DNA of 64,000 bases from Paractinoplanes polyasparticus (lineage in GTDB: Bacteria > Actinomycetota > Actinomycetes > Mycobacteriales > Micromonosporaceae): the NCBI RefSeq assembly GCF_019710575.1, contig NZ_JAHWFK010000025.1:142665-206664 (forward strand). Reading direction: 5' to 3'. Below, piece by piece: positions 50,319 through 58,339 of the stretch. The translations under genes and the position numbers were made by a program. Below the pieces are notes generated by a model. That model was given only the letters and a program-made list of their open reading frames with translations. It was not told the DNA's origin and made no database searches. The first letter of the stretch is position 1. Each line of letters starts with the position of its first letter.

Positions 50319-50454
50319 CCGCTGAACAGGCTTTTTTCAAACTGCCGGGCCCGCCATCCCTAACCCCCACCCGCCTCGGGGAACGGCGAGAACCTTACGC
50401 CGTGTCAAGCCGGTGAATCGGGTTGTCCACAGATGTGGCGGAGTTATCCACAGG
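50319..50454. other. gap between phzF and minus-strand hypothetical gene
   Basis: About 136 bp, no gene. It contains a T6 run and the pair of DnaA boxes at 50423 and 50444. Confidence 0.4.
50423..50452 (+). promoter_or_regulatory. pair of DnaA boxes, 21 bp apart
   Basis: TTGTCCACA (50423-50431, actinobacterial consensus) and TTATCCACA (50444-50452, E. coli consensus) lie in the same orientation with starts two helical turns apart. No other origin features are nearby. Confidence 0.55.
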
Positions 50455-50952
50455 TTAGCGGCGCTTCACCCGGTGCAGGCGGAACGGGCGACGGGTCTCG
50501 ACGCGGGCCGGGGTGTCGCGGGGTTCGGCGGCGCCCGAATCGGCGGGCAGGTCGGGCGCCGCGACCGGCGGCGAGGCTTCCACCGGCGTCAGGCGGACGA
50601 CTGCGCAGCCCGAAGCGGCCCAGCGGTTCGCGACCTCGTCGGCTGTGCCCGAGGCGTTCAGGCGCTTGGCCGCGAGCTGCGGGGCGACCTCGGCCCATTC
50701 GTCGCTGCCCGGGGCCAGCCGGGCCACGGCAGCCTCGGTGATCACGATGAGGCCGCCGTTGTCGCCACGCAGTCGCACGGTGGCCCGGGACGCCTCGGCC
50801 AGGCCGGGCGCGAACTGCTCGCCCGGGCCGCTGACCACGATCAGCGTGCCGTCGAGCGGCATCACCCACAGCGCGAGGGCCGGGCCGTCGCCGACGGCGA
50901 TCCAGGCCAGCGCGGCCTTCTTGAGCGCCTCTTCGAGCACCGCGGAAGTCAC
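50455..50952 (-). CDS. uncharacterised protein
   Basis: 165 residues, start GTG 50952 (VTSAVLEEALKKAALAWIAVG), no membrane helix. Body contains ALWVMPLDGTLIVVSGPGEQ and TVRLRGDNGGLIVITEA; the tail is basic (RPFRLHRVKRR). I do not recognise a family; the strand-turn-strand pattern with a flavin-reductase look is not enough to assign. It follows a 39-bp repeat array in the same direction. Confidence 0.65.
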   Translation of the reverse strand: MTSAVLEEALKKAALAWIAVGDGPALALWVMPLDGTLIVVSGPGEQFAPGLAEASRATVRLRGDNGGLIVITEAAVARLAPGSDEWAEVAPQLAAKRLNASGTADEVANRWAASGCAVVRLTPVEASPPVAAPDLPADSGAAEPRDTPARVETRRPFRLHRVKRR

Positions 50953-50982
50953 CGCGCCATCCTCGCACGATGCGGCGGCCGC

Positions 50983-51123
50983 GAGGCGACTGTGGCGGCG
51001 GCGAGGCGACTGCGGCGCGGTGAGGCGACTGTGGCGGCGGCGAGGCGACTGCGGCGCGGTGAGGCGACTGTGGCGGCGGCGAGGCGGCGATCAGGCGGCG
51101 GCGAGGCGGCGGTCAGGCGGCGG
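50983..51123. repeat. 39-bp tandem repeat with degenerate GGCGG tail
   Basis: A 39-bp unit begins GAGGCGACTGTGGCGGCGGC and recurs at 50983, 51022 and 51061 (two full copies and half a third), then collapses into GAGGCGGCGGTCAG-like repeats to the HAD gene stop. It lies between two minus-strand genes. Confidence 0.88.
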
Positions 51124-51843
51124 TCAGGCGGCCGCGCGCTGATGGGTGCCGGCGATCCGGGAGCGGTCGACCAGCCCGACCAGTTCGGTCAGTGAGCGGA
51201 CCGTACACCCGGCGAAGTTGGTGTCGGCGTCGAAGACCAGGTGGTTGGCCAGGTCGGGAGCGGCCAGCCGGACCGGCGTCATGCCCACGGCGGCGGCGCC
51301 GGTCAGCTCATGGCTGCCGCCGTCGCCCACGTAGAGGCAGTCTTCCGGGACCACACCGAGCTGCTCGCACGCGGCGAGGTAGATCCGGGGATCGGGCTTG
51401 CAGACGCCGAGGCGTACGGAGAAGACCGTGGTGTCGAGCAGCGGCGCGACCGGCAGGCTGGGCAGGAACGCGGGCAGCTCGTGCGTGCAGTCGCTGATCA
51501 GCGCGGTGGCCAGGCCCCGGCGCTTGATCGCGTCGAGTGCGCTCACCGCGTCGTCGCGCAGCCGGGTGTCGGCCTTGAGCGCGTCGACCCGGGCCGGGAC
51601 GCCCGCCCGCAACTGCTCGGTGCGGGGGCGACCACCGGCCTGTTCGATCACGAACCGTAGGGTGGCCTCGGCGGACCCGTAGCGGCCCCGGGCGCGGGCG
51701 CGGAACGTGCGGTCGAGCACACCGTTGACCGCCTCGGGATCGGCGCCGAGAGATCGCGCGATTTCCGCATGCTGGGGGCCACGCTGGACAGATCGGGTCA
51801 ATGTGCCGAAGAAATCGAACACGACCGCACGGTATGCGGGCAC
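51124..51843 (-). CDS. HAD-superfamily hydrolase
   Basis: 239 residues. Motif I is VVFDFFGTLTRS, with FxGT in place of DGT, motif II LISDCTHE, Lys in GVCKPDPRIYL and motif IV YVGDGGSHELTGA. The second Asp of motif I is replaced by Phe, as in haloacid-dehalogenase-like rather than classic phosphatase members. GTG 51843 follows GGGAGG by about 9 nt. Substrate unknown. The 39-bp repeat array begins at its stop codon. Confidence 0.85.
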   Translation of the reverse strand: MPAYRAVVFDFFGTLTRSVQRGPQHAEIARSLGADPEAVNGVLDRTFRARARGRYGSAEATLRFVIEQAGGRPRTEQLRAGVPARVDALKADTRLRDDAVSALDAIKRRGLATALISDCTHELPAFLPSLPVAPLLDTTVFSVRLGVCKPDPRIYLAACEQLGVVPEDCLYVGDGGSHELTGAAAVGMTPVRLAAPDLANHLVFDADTNFAGCTVRSLTELVGLVDRSRIAGTHQRAAA

Positions 51844-51979
51844 GGCGAAACGCCTCCCAGGACATAGAGGGGGGTGAAAGGGGCGGGAAACCTCGGTGAC
51901 TGTAACGACAGCATCACTTTCCGTTCAATAGGGGTTCGCAAACTGTGGCGTATCAGTCCGCAAGAAGCGACTGCCAGGG

Positions 51980-52894
51980 ATGAATGAGCGCTCATCGGCT
52001 CGTTTGCCGACCGTTCTGGCTCTGCTGGTCGCCGTGCTCGCCGTCTCCTCATCGGCTCCGCTGATCGTCTTCGCGGCCGCTCCGGCCCTGGCCATCGCGT
52101 TCTGGCGGAACGCGCTGGCCGCCTTGGCCCTCACCCCCATCACGTACGGGCCCCGGCGCGCCGAGATGGCCGGCGCCTCCCGCCGGGCGAAGGTCTTCGG
52201 CGTGCTGGCCGGTGTGGCCCTGGCCGCCCACTTCGCCACCTGGATGCCCAGCGTCCAGCTCGGGTCCGTGGCGACGGCGGCCGCGCTGGTCGCGACCCAG
52301 CCGGTGTGGCAGGGCCTGATCGCGGCCGCCCAGGGCCGGCGCCCGTCGACCGCCGGGTGGATCGGCATCGCCCTGGCCGTGGCCGGCGCCGCCTGGGCTA
52401 CCGGCGCGGACATCGGCGTCTCCCGGCAGGCCGTGTTCGCCGACGTTCTGGCGCTGCTCGGCGGGGTGTTCGCCGCGGTCTACACCGCGCTCGGCGAGCG
52501 GGCGCGGGTGGAGCTGCGCACGACCACCTACACCTGGATCTGCTACACCACCTGCGCGGTGATCCTGCTGGTGGTGTGCCTGGCGGCCGGCCTCGACCTG
52601 ACCGGCTACGACAACCACACGTGGGCCGCCATCCTGGCTCTGGTCGTGGGCGCCCAGTTGCTGGGCCACTCGATGTTCAGCTACGCCCTCCAGCAGACTT
52701 CGGCCACCACGATCAGCGTCCTGATCCTGCTCGAGGTGCCCGGCGCGGCCCTGCTGGCCTGGCTGTGGCTGGGTCAGGAGCCCCGGCTGGCCGCCCTGCC
52801 CGGCCTGGCTCTGCTGCTGGCCGGCGTTGTGGTCTTCATCCTTGGTGCCGCCCGGGCCGCGCGTCCCGCGGTCGATCCCGCCCTGACCGACTGA
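51980..52894 (+). CDS. EamA/DMT-family transporter
   Basis: 304 residues in two repeats of five helices each (first ARLPTVLALLVAVLAVSSSA, PAFWRN region; second DVLALLGGVFAAVYTALGERA, ending ALLLAGVVVFILGAAR). FWRNALAALAL and PVWQGLIAA match EamA repeats. Exporter of metabolites such as amino acids is typical; substrate unknown. ATG 51980 has CAGGG just upstream. Confidence 0.9.
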   Translation: MNERSSARLPTVLALLVAVLAVSSSAPLIVFAAAPALAIAFWRNALAALALTPITYGPRRAEMAGASRRAKVFGVLAGVALAAHFATWMPSVQLGSVATAAALVATQPVWQGLIAAAQGRRPSTAGWIGIALAVAGAAWATGADIGVSRQAVFADVLALLGGVFAAVYTALGERARVELRTTTYTWICYTTCAVILLVVCLAAGLDLTGYDNHTWAAILALVVGAQLLGHSMFSYALQQTSATTISVLILLEVPGAALLAWLWLGQEPRLAALPGLALLLAGVVVFILGAARAARPAVDPALTD

Positions 52895-52991
52895 TCCCTT
52901 CCCATTTGCGCGGTTCGGGGCTTTCGGTCGTTGAGCCAGCGGGCGCGCGCCTGGCGGCAGAAGCCGGTGCCGGGTAGAGAGGGGGAATGCG

Positions 52992-53633
52992 ATGTACAGG
53001 TCTCGATTCCGGATCGGTTGTCTCGCCGTGCTGGCGGCGGTCCTCGTGATCGGCGGCTGCGCCGACTCGGCCGGCGAGCAGCCCGCCGACGGCCCCGGAC
53101 TGACCGGTGGCTGGAGCACCGCCGGCTGCGAGTTCCTGCGCCTGCCCGAGCAGATGGCCGTCGCCGGCGTGGCCATGCCGGTGACACCGGCCAAGCTTCA
53201 AGCAGCCATGGACCGCATCGACACTGCCGGTCGCGCCGAGTTCAGCGCCAGCTTCGCCGGCCTCGAGGTCGATCAGGAGAACACCCGCGCGATCGTCCAC
53301 CGCGTCCCGTCGGCGGCCTTCGACGAGTTCATCCGCCGGGCGGCACAGGACACGTGCATCATCGTGCGCGACGCCCCGCACTCGGCTGTCGACCTCGCCG
53401 TCTGGCACGACCGGGTGCTGGCCGACCTCGCCTACTGGACCCACAACGGCATCCGCATCGTCTCGGTCGGCGCCCGCCACGACGGCGCCGGCGTCGAGAT
53501 CGGCACGCAGGACCTGGCCAAGGCGCGCACGGAGCTCCCGGCCCGCTACGGCCCCGACGCCCCGTTGCTCTTCCTCCAGGAGGCTCCGGTCCGCCCCCTG
53601 ACCAACCCGACCGCCACCCCGCGCAACGACTGA
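52992..53633 (+). CDS. putative lipoprotein
   Basis: 213 residues. The N-terminal signal MYRSRFRIGCLAVLAAVLVI leads to lipobox VIGGC with the lipid-modified Cys at 23. The mature protein has four further Cys (AGCEFLRL, DTCIIVRD) and a conserved segment of unknown fold; it resembles no family I can name. RBS-like GGGGG precedes ATG 52992. A small gap (52895-52991) from the transporter contains no gene. Confidence 0.78.
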   Translation: MYRSRFRIGCLAVLAAVLVIGGCADSAGEQPADGPGLTGGWSTAGCEFLRLPEQMAVAGVAMPVTPAKLQAAMDRIDTAGRAEFSASFAGLEVDQENTRAIVHRVPSAAFDEFIRRAAQDTCIIVRDAPHSAVDLAVWHDRVLADLAYWTHNGIRIVSVGARHDGAGVEIGTQDLAKARTELPARYGPDAPLLFLQEAPVRPLTNPTATPRND

Positions 53634-53863
53634 TCCGCCCCGTTCCTCGGCGCCACCGGCGGGGTCGGCTCTTCGGGCGGAACCGTGAGTGAAGGCGGGA
53701 ATGGCGTCCCTGGCGCTGCCCGGGTGGAAACGGACTGAGAGGATGGCCCGGGGCCTGCGCCACGCCGGCTGCGATGTCCGCCCGGTCTCGCGTACCGGGG
53801 GAGGACCACCGCAGCGAACGTCGGCATCCGGGCCGGAGGTCGTCGGAGAGGTGGAGGGTCCAG

Positions 53864-54655
53864 GTGGAGGCTGCGGAGGCGCAGGAAGCGCCGGTCACGT
53901 TGCGGCTGGACGGCAAGGTTGCCCTGGTCACGGGGGCCGGCAGTCCGGACGGGATCGGTTATGCGACGGCGCGCCGTTTGCGCGACCTCGGTGCGCGGGT
54001 GGCGATCGTGTCGACCACCCGGCGCATTCACGAACGGGCGGCCGAGCTGAGCGTCACCGGCTTCGTCGCCGACCTCACCGACGAGGCCGAGGTGGGCGCG
54101 CTCGCCGACGCCATCTCCGACCAGCTGGGTGACGTCGAGGTGCTGGTCAACAACGCCGGCCTGACGAGCCGGGCCAACCCCGAGATTCTGCGGCCGGTCG
54201 CCCAGCTCACGTACGACGAGTGGAAGTCCGAGATCGACCGGAACCTGAGTACGGCGTTCCTGTGCAGCCGCGCCTTCCAGGGCGGCATGGCCGAGCAGGG
54301 ATGGGGTCGCATCGTCAACCTGTCGGCCACGGCCGGCCCGGTCAACGCCCTTCCGACCGAGGCCGCGTACGCGGCGGCGAAGGCCGGCGTCGTCGGCCTG
54401 ACCCGCGCGCTGGCGATGGAGCTGGTGGCCGACGGCGTGAACGTCAACTGCGTGGCGCCCGGCACGATCTACACGGCCGCGTCCACGGTGACCGAGATCA
54501 AGCAGGGGCTGGGCACCCCGATCGGCCGCCCCGGCACCCCCGACGAGGTGGCCGCCGCGATCGCCTTCCTCTGCTCGCCCGCCGCCTCCTACATCACCGG
54601 TCAGATGCTGGTGGTCGACGGCGGCAACAGCGTCCGCGAGGCCGAGTTCCGCTGA
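53864..54655 (+). CDS. short-chain dehydrogenase/reductase
   Basis: 263-residue classical SDR. Cofactor motif TGAGSPDGIGYATA, NNAG, active-site Ser in NLSATAG and YAAAKAG carry catalytic residues; C-terminus GQMLVVDGGNSV. A 3-oxoacyl-ACP/CoA reductase (FabG-like) is most likely. GTG 53864 is chosen since GGAGG lies 6 nt upstream; the in-frame open reading frame extends to 53774 without homology. The preceding 230 bp holds no gene. Confidence 0.87.
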   Translation: MEAAEAQEAPVTLRLDGKVALVTGAGSPDGIGYATARRLRDLGARVAIVSTTRRIHERAAELSVTGFVADLTDEAEVGALADAISDQLGDVEVLVNNAGLTSRANPEILRPVAQLTYDEWKSEIDRNLSTAFLCSRAFQGGMAEQGWGRIVNLSATAGPVNALPTEAAYAAAKAGVVGLTRALAMELVADGVNVNCVAPGTIYTAASTVTEIKQGLGTPIGRPGTPDEVAAAIAFLCSPAASYITGQMLVVDGGNSVREAEFR

Positions 54656-54775
54656 CCCGGCGCCGCCCACCCCGAGGGTGAGCGGGCCGGCCAACCGGTC
54701 GAGCCGCTCGGGCCCTCGGCGCGTGGCTTGTCGCGCGGTCGGCCAGGTGACCGGCCGACCGGCGCGGCGTGCTGG

Positions 54776-55324
54776 TTACGGGCTGGTGTTGGACGCGCCT
54801 ACGGCGATGACGCCGATGACCACGTACAAGGCGCAGATCAGCACGTAGATGCTGGTGAAGATGTAGCTGAGCCACAGGCCGGCGGTGGCCAGGCCGTCGC
54901 CCTGCTCGTGGGTCTGCCGGATCTGCTTCTTGGCGACGTGGCCCATGACGATCCCGGCGGGCGGAAAGACGAACGCGAACACCAGGGCCAGGATCGCCAT
55001 CGTGTTGGTCGTCGCGACCGGCGCGTAGGGCTGGCCGTAACCCGGCTGCCCGTACGGCTGCTTGTACGCGTCCTGCCCGAAAGACGGCGGCGGCTGGCCG
55101 TAGGGCTGCCCGCTGGACGGTTGCGAGCCGTACGGCTGCCCGCTGGACGGCGCACCGTAGGGCTGGCCGTAAGGCTGCCCGCTGGACGGCTGCGAACCGT
55201 ACGGCTGCCCGCTGGACGGCTCGGACGAGTACGGCGTGGTCGGGTCGTACGGCGGCGGCTGCTGTTGCCCGTACGGCTGCTGCGGCTGATATGGATCCGG
55301 CGTGCCGCCGGGTGGGTAAGTCAT
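54776..55324 (-). CDS. DUF4190-like membrane protein with Pro/Gln/Gly-rich N-terminus
   Basis: 182 residues. The first ~100 are low-complexity with repeated SSGQPYGSQP and QPYGQP units; then two hydrophobic helices (TNTMAILALVFAFVFPPAGI and YIFTSIYVLICALYVVIG) around a basic loop MGHVAKKQIRQTHEQG, typical of DUF4190. ATG 55324 follows GGAGG by 6 nt. Proline-rich cytoplasmic tail and short membrane pair; function unknown. Confidence 0.85.
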   Translation of the reverse strand: MTYPPGGTPDPYQPQQPYGQQQPPPYDPTTPYSSEPSSGQPYGSQPSSGQPYGQPYGAPSSGQPYGSQPSSGQPYGQPPPSFGQDAYKQPYGQPGYGQPYAPVATTNTMAILALVFAFVFPPAGIVMGHVAKKQIRQTHEQGDGLATAGLWLSYIFTSIYVLICALYVVIGVIAVGASNTSP

Positions 55325-55444
55325 CAAGTCCTCCTCGTTCCCCGGGCACCGTACTAGCCGAGGCGCCGAAGAGAACACGATAGGTGGACGTGTCCGCAGG
55401 TTGCGACGGCAATGAGACAGACGCCGCCCGATCTGGCGCCGCTC

Positions 55445-55852
55445 TCAGGCCAGCTTCGTCAGGCTGCCGACGGCCCGCTCGACGGCCAGGCAACGGTCTT
55501 CGACGTAGTCGAGGCCGGCCTCCTCGGCGATCTGCCGTGCCTCGGCCGAGACGATGCCGCTCTGCAGCCACACCGCCGGCGCCTTGATCGCGACGGCCTG
55601 CCGCACCACTTCGATCGCGTCGTGCGCGGGCCGGAACACGTTGACCAGGTCGACCGGCTCATCGAGGTCGGCCAGCGTCGGGACTGTCCTGACCCCGAAG
55701 ACCTCGTCGACGAACGGGTTGACCGGAATGATCCGCCAGCCGTGCCGCAGCATCTGGAGCGGAACCGTGTGGGCCGGCTTGAACGGGTCGCGTGACGCGC
55801 CGACCACGGCGATGACGTTCGCCTCGGCCAGGATCTGCTGTGCATCCCTCAT
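55445..55852 (-). CDS. CoA-binding domain protein (YccU-like)
   Basis: 135 residues with a Rossmann CoA-binding fold: NVIAVVGASRDPFKPAHTVP, IIPVNPFVDEVFG, VNVFRPAHDAIEVV and AVWLQSGIVS. Start ATG 55852 follows TACAGT (55865-55860) by 7 nt, leaderless; the longer frame from GTG 55870 overlaps that -10. The promoter lies immediately after the radical SAM stop. Possible role in redox or acyl-CoA binding is unproven. Confidence 0.88.
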   Translation of the reverse strand: MRDAQQILAEANVIAVVGASRDPFKPAHTVPLQMLRHGWRIIPVNPFVDEVFGVRTVPTLADLDEPVDLVNVFRPAHDAIEVVRQAVAIKAPAVWLQSGIVSAEARQIAEEAGLDYVEDRCLAVERAVGSLTKLA

Positions 55853-55866
55853 GCGATCGACTGTAG

Positions 55867-57843
55867 TCACAGCAAGGTCAGTTGCCGGTCGTCCGGCACC
55901 TCCGGACTGGTCTCGGGCCCGGGATCGATCGCCCGGGCCTCACCGGGCCCGGCGCGGTGCAGGCCGTGTCGCCGGGCCGCCATGCGCACCCGGGCGGTGA
56001 CCTCACGCTGGTAGGCCTGCGGCGCGTAGGACCCGTTGCCGTACAGCTCGCGGTAGCGCGGCGCCAGCTCGGGGCGGGTGCTTGTCAGCCAGGCTGCATA
56101 CCATTCCCGAGCGCCGGGGCGCAGGTGCAGCGGAAGCGGGGTCACGCTGGTGGCGCCGGCTGCCGCGATGGCCGCGACCGTCTGATCGATCGACTCGTCG
56201 GAGTCGGTGAGGCCGGGCAGGATCGGCGCCATCAGCACGCTGACCTCGAAACCGGCGTCGGTGAGCCGGCGCACCGCGTCGAGCCGGCGGCGCGGGCTGG
56301 GGGTGCCCGATTCGACGGCCCGCCAGACCTGCTCATCGACGAAGCCGACCGAGAACGAGAGCCCGACCCGGGTGACCTCGGCCGCCTGGGTGAGCAGCTC
56401 GAGGTCGCGCAGAATCAGCGTGCCCTTGGTGAGGATCGAGAACGGGTTGGCGTGGTCGCGCAGGGCGGCCAGGATCTCGGGCATCAGCCGGTAGCGGCCC
56501 TCGGCGCGCTGGTAGACGTCGACATTGGTGCCCATGGCGATCGGCGCGCCGGACCACCGCGGGGCCGCCAGCTCGCGGCGGATCAGCTCGCCCGCGTTGA
56601 CCTTGACGACGATCTTGCTGTCGAAGTCGTGGCCGGTGTCGAGGTCGAGGTAGCTGTGCGTGTGGCGGGCGAAGCAGTTGTGGCTGACCACGCCGTCGGC
56701 GATGAAGTCGCCCGTGCCGGTGGAGATGTCGAACAGCGGCAGGGTGAGCCCGAGATCTTCGATGTCGACCACGGCCAGCTGCCGCCCGGCGCGCACGCCG
56801 ACCCCGGAAGCGTCGAGCGGAGCCCCCACGACGCCGGTGAGGTGCCGGAAACGCAGAGCCGCCCACAGGTCGCGATCGATCTCGACCGTGCCCGTGCCCG
56901 TGCCCCCGCCGCCGCCGCGCACCCGCACCGGGGTGCGGCTGGGCAGGCCGAGGTGGGTGAGCGCCTCGGTCACCCGGGCCAGGAAGAGCCGGTCGGGGCC
57001 GGTGAAGCTGACCGCCAGCCGGTCGGCCCGGCCGACCGAGCCGAACGCGCCGGCCAGGAAGCCCCTGTACCAGTCTGAAGTGGGCAGCTCGGGCCAGCGC
57101 AGGGCCTCGTGGAGGGGAACGTCTTCCAGATAGCCGTCAGCGCGCGCCCAGGCGTCGCCCGTGCGGGCCGGCCCGGTGTCATCGCGGCCCGTCTCGCCCC
57201 GCATGAGGCCGGCGTCGCCCCGGACCAGCCCGCAGAGGAATCCGGCCTGATAGTCGGGCGACTCTTTCGGCGGCTCGGCGAAGTGGCCGACCCCGAACAT
57301 CAGGTCGCCCACGGCCAGCGCGGGCTGGTGGGCCTCGGCCGGGCTGACGTGCCGCCAGCCGCGGTCGGTGAGGAACCGGTGGTCGCCGCTGGACACCAGG
57401 CGCGTGCCGTCGGCCAGGGTGACGCGGAAGGCAGCCTTCGTGGTCGACCAGTGGTCGAGCACCGTGGTGGGGACGTAGCGGCGGGTGGAGCCGGCGCCCA
57501 TCGTGCCCATGACCGCGTCACCCGGGCGCAGATCGGCCAGCCGCCGGGTGGCGCCGTCGGGGAGCAGGATCGGCGTGTCACCGGACAGGCAGTAGGCGCA
57601 GGCGTGCGAGCAGCCCCGATAGGGATTGATCGTCCACTCGAAGGGCACGCGGGACGCGCCGGGCACACGGTTGATCAGGCTCTTGGCCTGGATCTCGTAG
57701 AACGTCATGCCGGCGAAGCCGGGGGTGTCGAACGTGCGGACAGCGGCGCCGGGCAGCGCCAACGGCAGGGGTGGTGCCGCCGGCGCTGCCCTGTCGAGGA
57801 GCGAGTCGCCGTCGGTCGGGGCCGACAGGTTGGACCATCGCAT
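55867..57843 (-). CDS. Rv2578c-family radical SAM protein interrupted by an intein
   Basis: 658 residues, of which 85-389 are an intein. The spliced protein (about 353 residues) begins MRWSNLSAPTDGDSLLDRAA; the cluster motif CxxxCxxC is C78, C82 and C390 (extein after splicing). NPYRGCSHACAY precedes the intein and FARHTHSYLDLD follows. The family resembles spore-photoproduct-lyase-type enzymes; its reaction is unknown. ATG 57843 is preceded by a perfect LexA box (57853-57868), so damage induction is likely. Uncut, the enzyme lacks a normal third cluster cysteine, so splicing would be required for activity. Confidence 0.9.
   Translation of the reverse strand: MRWSNLSAPTDGDSLLDRAAPAAPPLPLALPGAAVRTFDTPGFAGMTFYEIQAKSLINRVPGASRVPFEWTINPYRGCSHACAYCLSGDTPILLPDGATRRLADLRPGDAVMGTMGAGSTRRYVPTTVLDHWSTTKAAFRVTLADGTRLVSSGDHRFLTDRGWRHVSPAEAHQPALAVGDLMFGVGHFAEPPKESPDYQAGFLCGLVRGDAGLMRGETGRDDTGPARTGDAWARADGYLEDVPLHEALRWPELPTSDWYRGFLAGAFGSVGRADRLAVSFTGPDRLFLARVTEALTHLGLPSRTPVRVRGGGGGTGTGTVEIDRDLWAALRFRHLTGVVGAPLDASGVGVRAGRQLAVVDIEDLGLTLPLFDISTGTGDFIADGVVSHNCFARHTHSYLDLDTGHDFDSKIVVKVNAGELIRRELAAPRWSGAPIAMGTNVDVYQRAEGRYRLMPEILAALRDHANPFSILTKGTLILRDLELLTQAAEVTRVGLSFSVGFVDEQVWRAVESGTPSPRRRLDAVRRLTDAGFEVSVLMAPILPGLTDSDESIDQTVAAIAAAGATSVTPLPLHLRPGAREWYAAWLTSTRPELAPRYRELYGNGSYAPQAYQREVTARVRMAARRHGLHRAGPGEARAIDPGPETSPEVPDDRQLTLL
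56677..57591 (-). mobile_element. intein with decayed LAGLIDADG domain
   Basis: Residues 85-389 of the host protein. N-terminal block A CLSGDTPILLPDG starts with the nucleophilic Cys; block B region VSSGDHRFLT; C-terminal blocks LFDISTGTGDFIADGVVSHN end His-Asn, followed by Cys+1. Endonuclease motifs are GFLCGLVRGDAG and YRGFLAGAFGSVG; the catalytic Asp of the second motif is replaced (SVG for DADG). Splicing residues look intact, homing function doubtful. Confidence 0.9.
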
Positions 57844-57852
57844 GGCAGGAAT

Positions 57853-57868
57853 TCGAACACATGTTCGA
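57853..57868. promoter_or_regulatory. LexA (SOS) box
   Basis: TCGAACACATGTTCGA is a perfect TCGAAC-N4-GTTCGA, 10 nt upstream of the radical SAM start codon. It would block the promoter when LexA is bound. Confidence 0.88.
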
Positions 57869-57924
57869 GCAGCTTGTCCAGTCAGCTTCCCGCGTGTCGC
57901 CGGCGCCGCGCCGGGGGCACGAAA

Positions 57925-57955
57925 AGGCCCGCGAACCGAACCGGTTCGCGGGCCT
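57925..57955 (-). terminator. terminator of trx
   Basis: 13-bp perfect stem AGGCCCGCGAACC (57925-57937) with GGTTCGCGGGCCT (57943-57955), 5-nt loop, followed on the minus strand by TTTTC. A rho-independent terminator for the thioredoxin gene. Confidence 0.88.
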
Positions 57956-57976
57956 GACGAGGGATAACGGGCGCGG

Positions 57977-58339
57977 TCAGTGGCTGTGGGCGGCCAGCTG
58001 CTGACGGACGTCGTCCATGTCCAGCTTCTCGACCTGCTCGATCAGGTTCTCCAGAGCGGACTCGGGAAGAGCGCCGGGCTGAGAGAAGACGATCACGCCG
58101 TCGCGGATCGCCATGATCGTCGGGATCGAGCGGATGTCGAACTTCGCGGCGAGCGCCTGCTCGGCCTCGGTGTCGACCTTGCCGAAGGTGATTTCGGTGT
58201 GCTTCTCGGAAGACCGCTCGTAGGTCGGAGCGAAGCGGACGCACGGCCCGCACCAGCTCGCCCAGAAGTCGACCAGGACGATGCCGTCCTTGCCGGTGAC
58301 CTCGTCGAAGTTCTCAGCGGTCAGCGCAGTCGTCGCCAT
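57977..58339 (-). CDS. trxA: thioredoxin
   Basis: 120 residues. Active site WASWCGPC (C30, C33), strand IVLVDFWAS, and cis-Pro in RSIPTIMAI. Cytosolic disulfide reductase. ATG 58339 follows GGAG 6 nt upstream; the in-frame extension beyond it lacks homology. A sigma-R-like promoter (GGAAT-N18-GTT) starts 60 nt upstream, so it is likely induced by thiol stress. A rho-independent terminator follows. No thioredoxin reductase is nearby. Confidence 0.95.
   Translation of the reverse strand: MATTALTAENFDEVTGKDGIVLVDFWASWCGPCVRFAPTYERSSEKHTEITFGKVDTEAEQALAAKFDIRSIPTIMAIRDGVIVFSQPGALPESALENLIEQVEKLDMDDVRQQLAAHSH

Noticed and set aside
50423..50452. Chromosomal origin
   Set aside because: Only two DnaA boxes and no dnaA, dnaN or gidB nearby.
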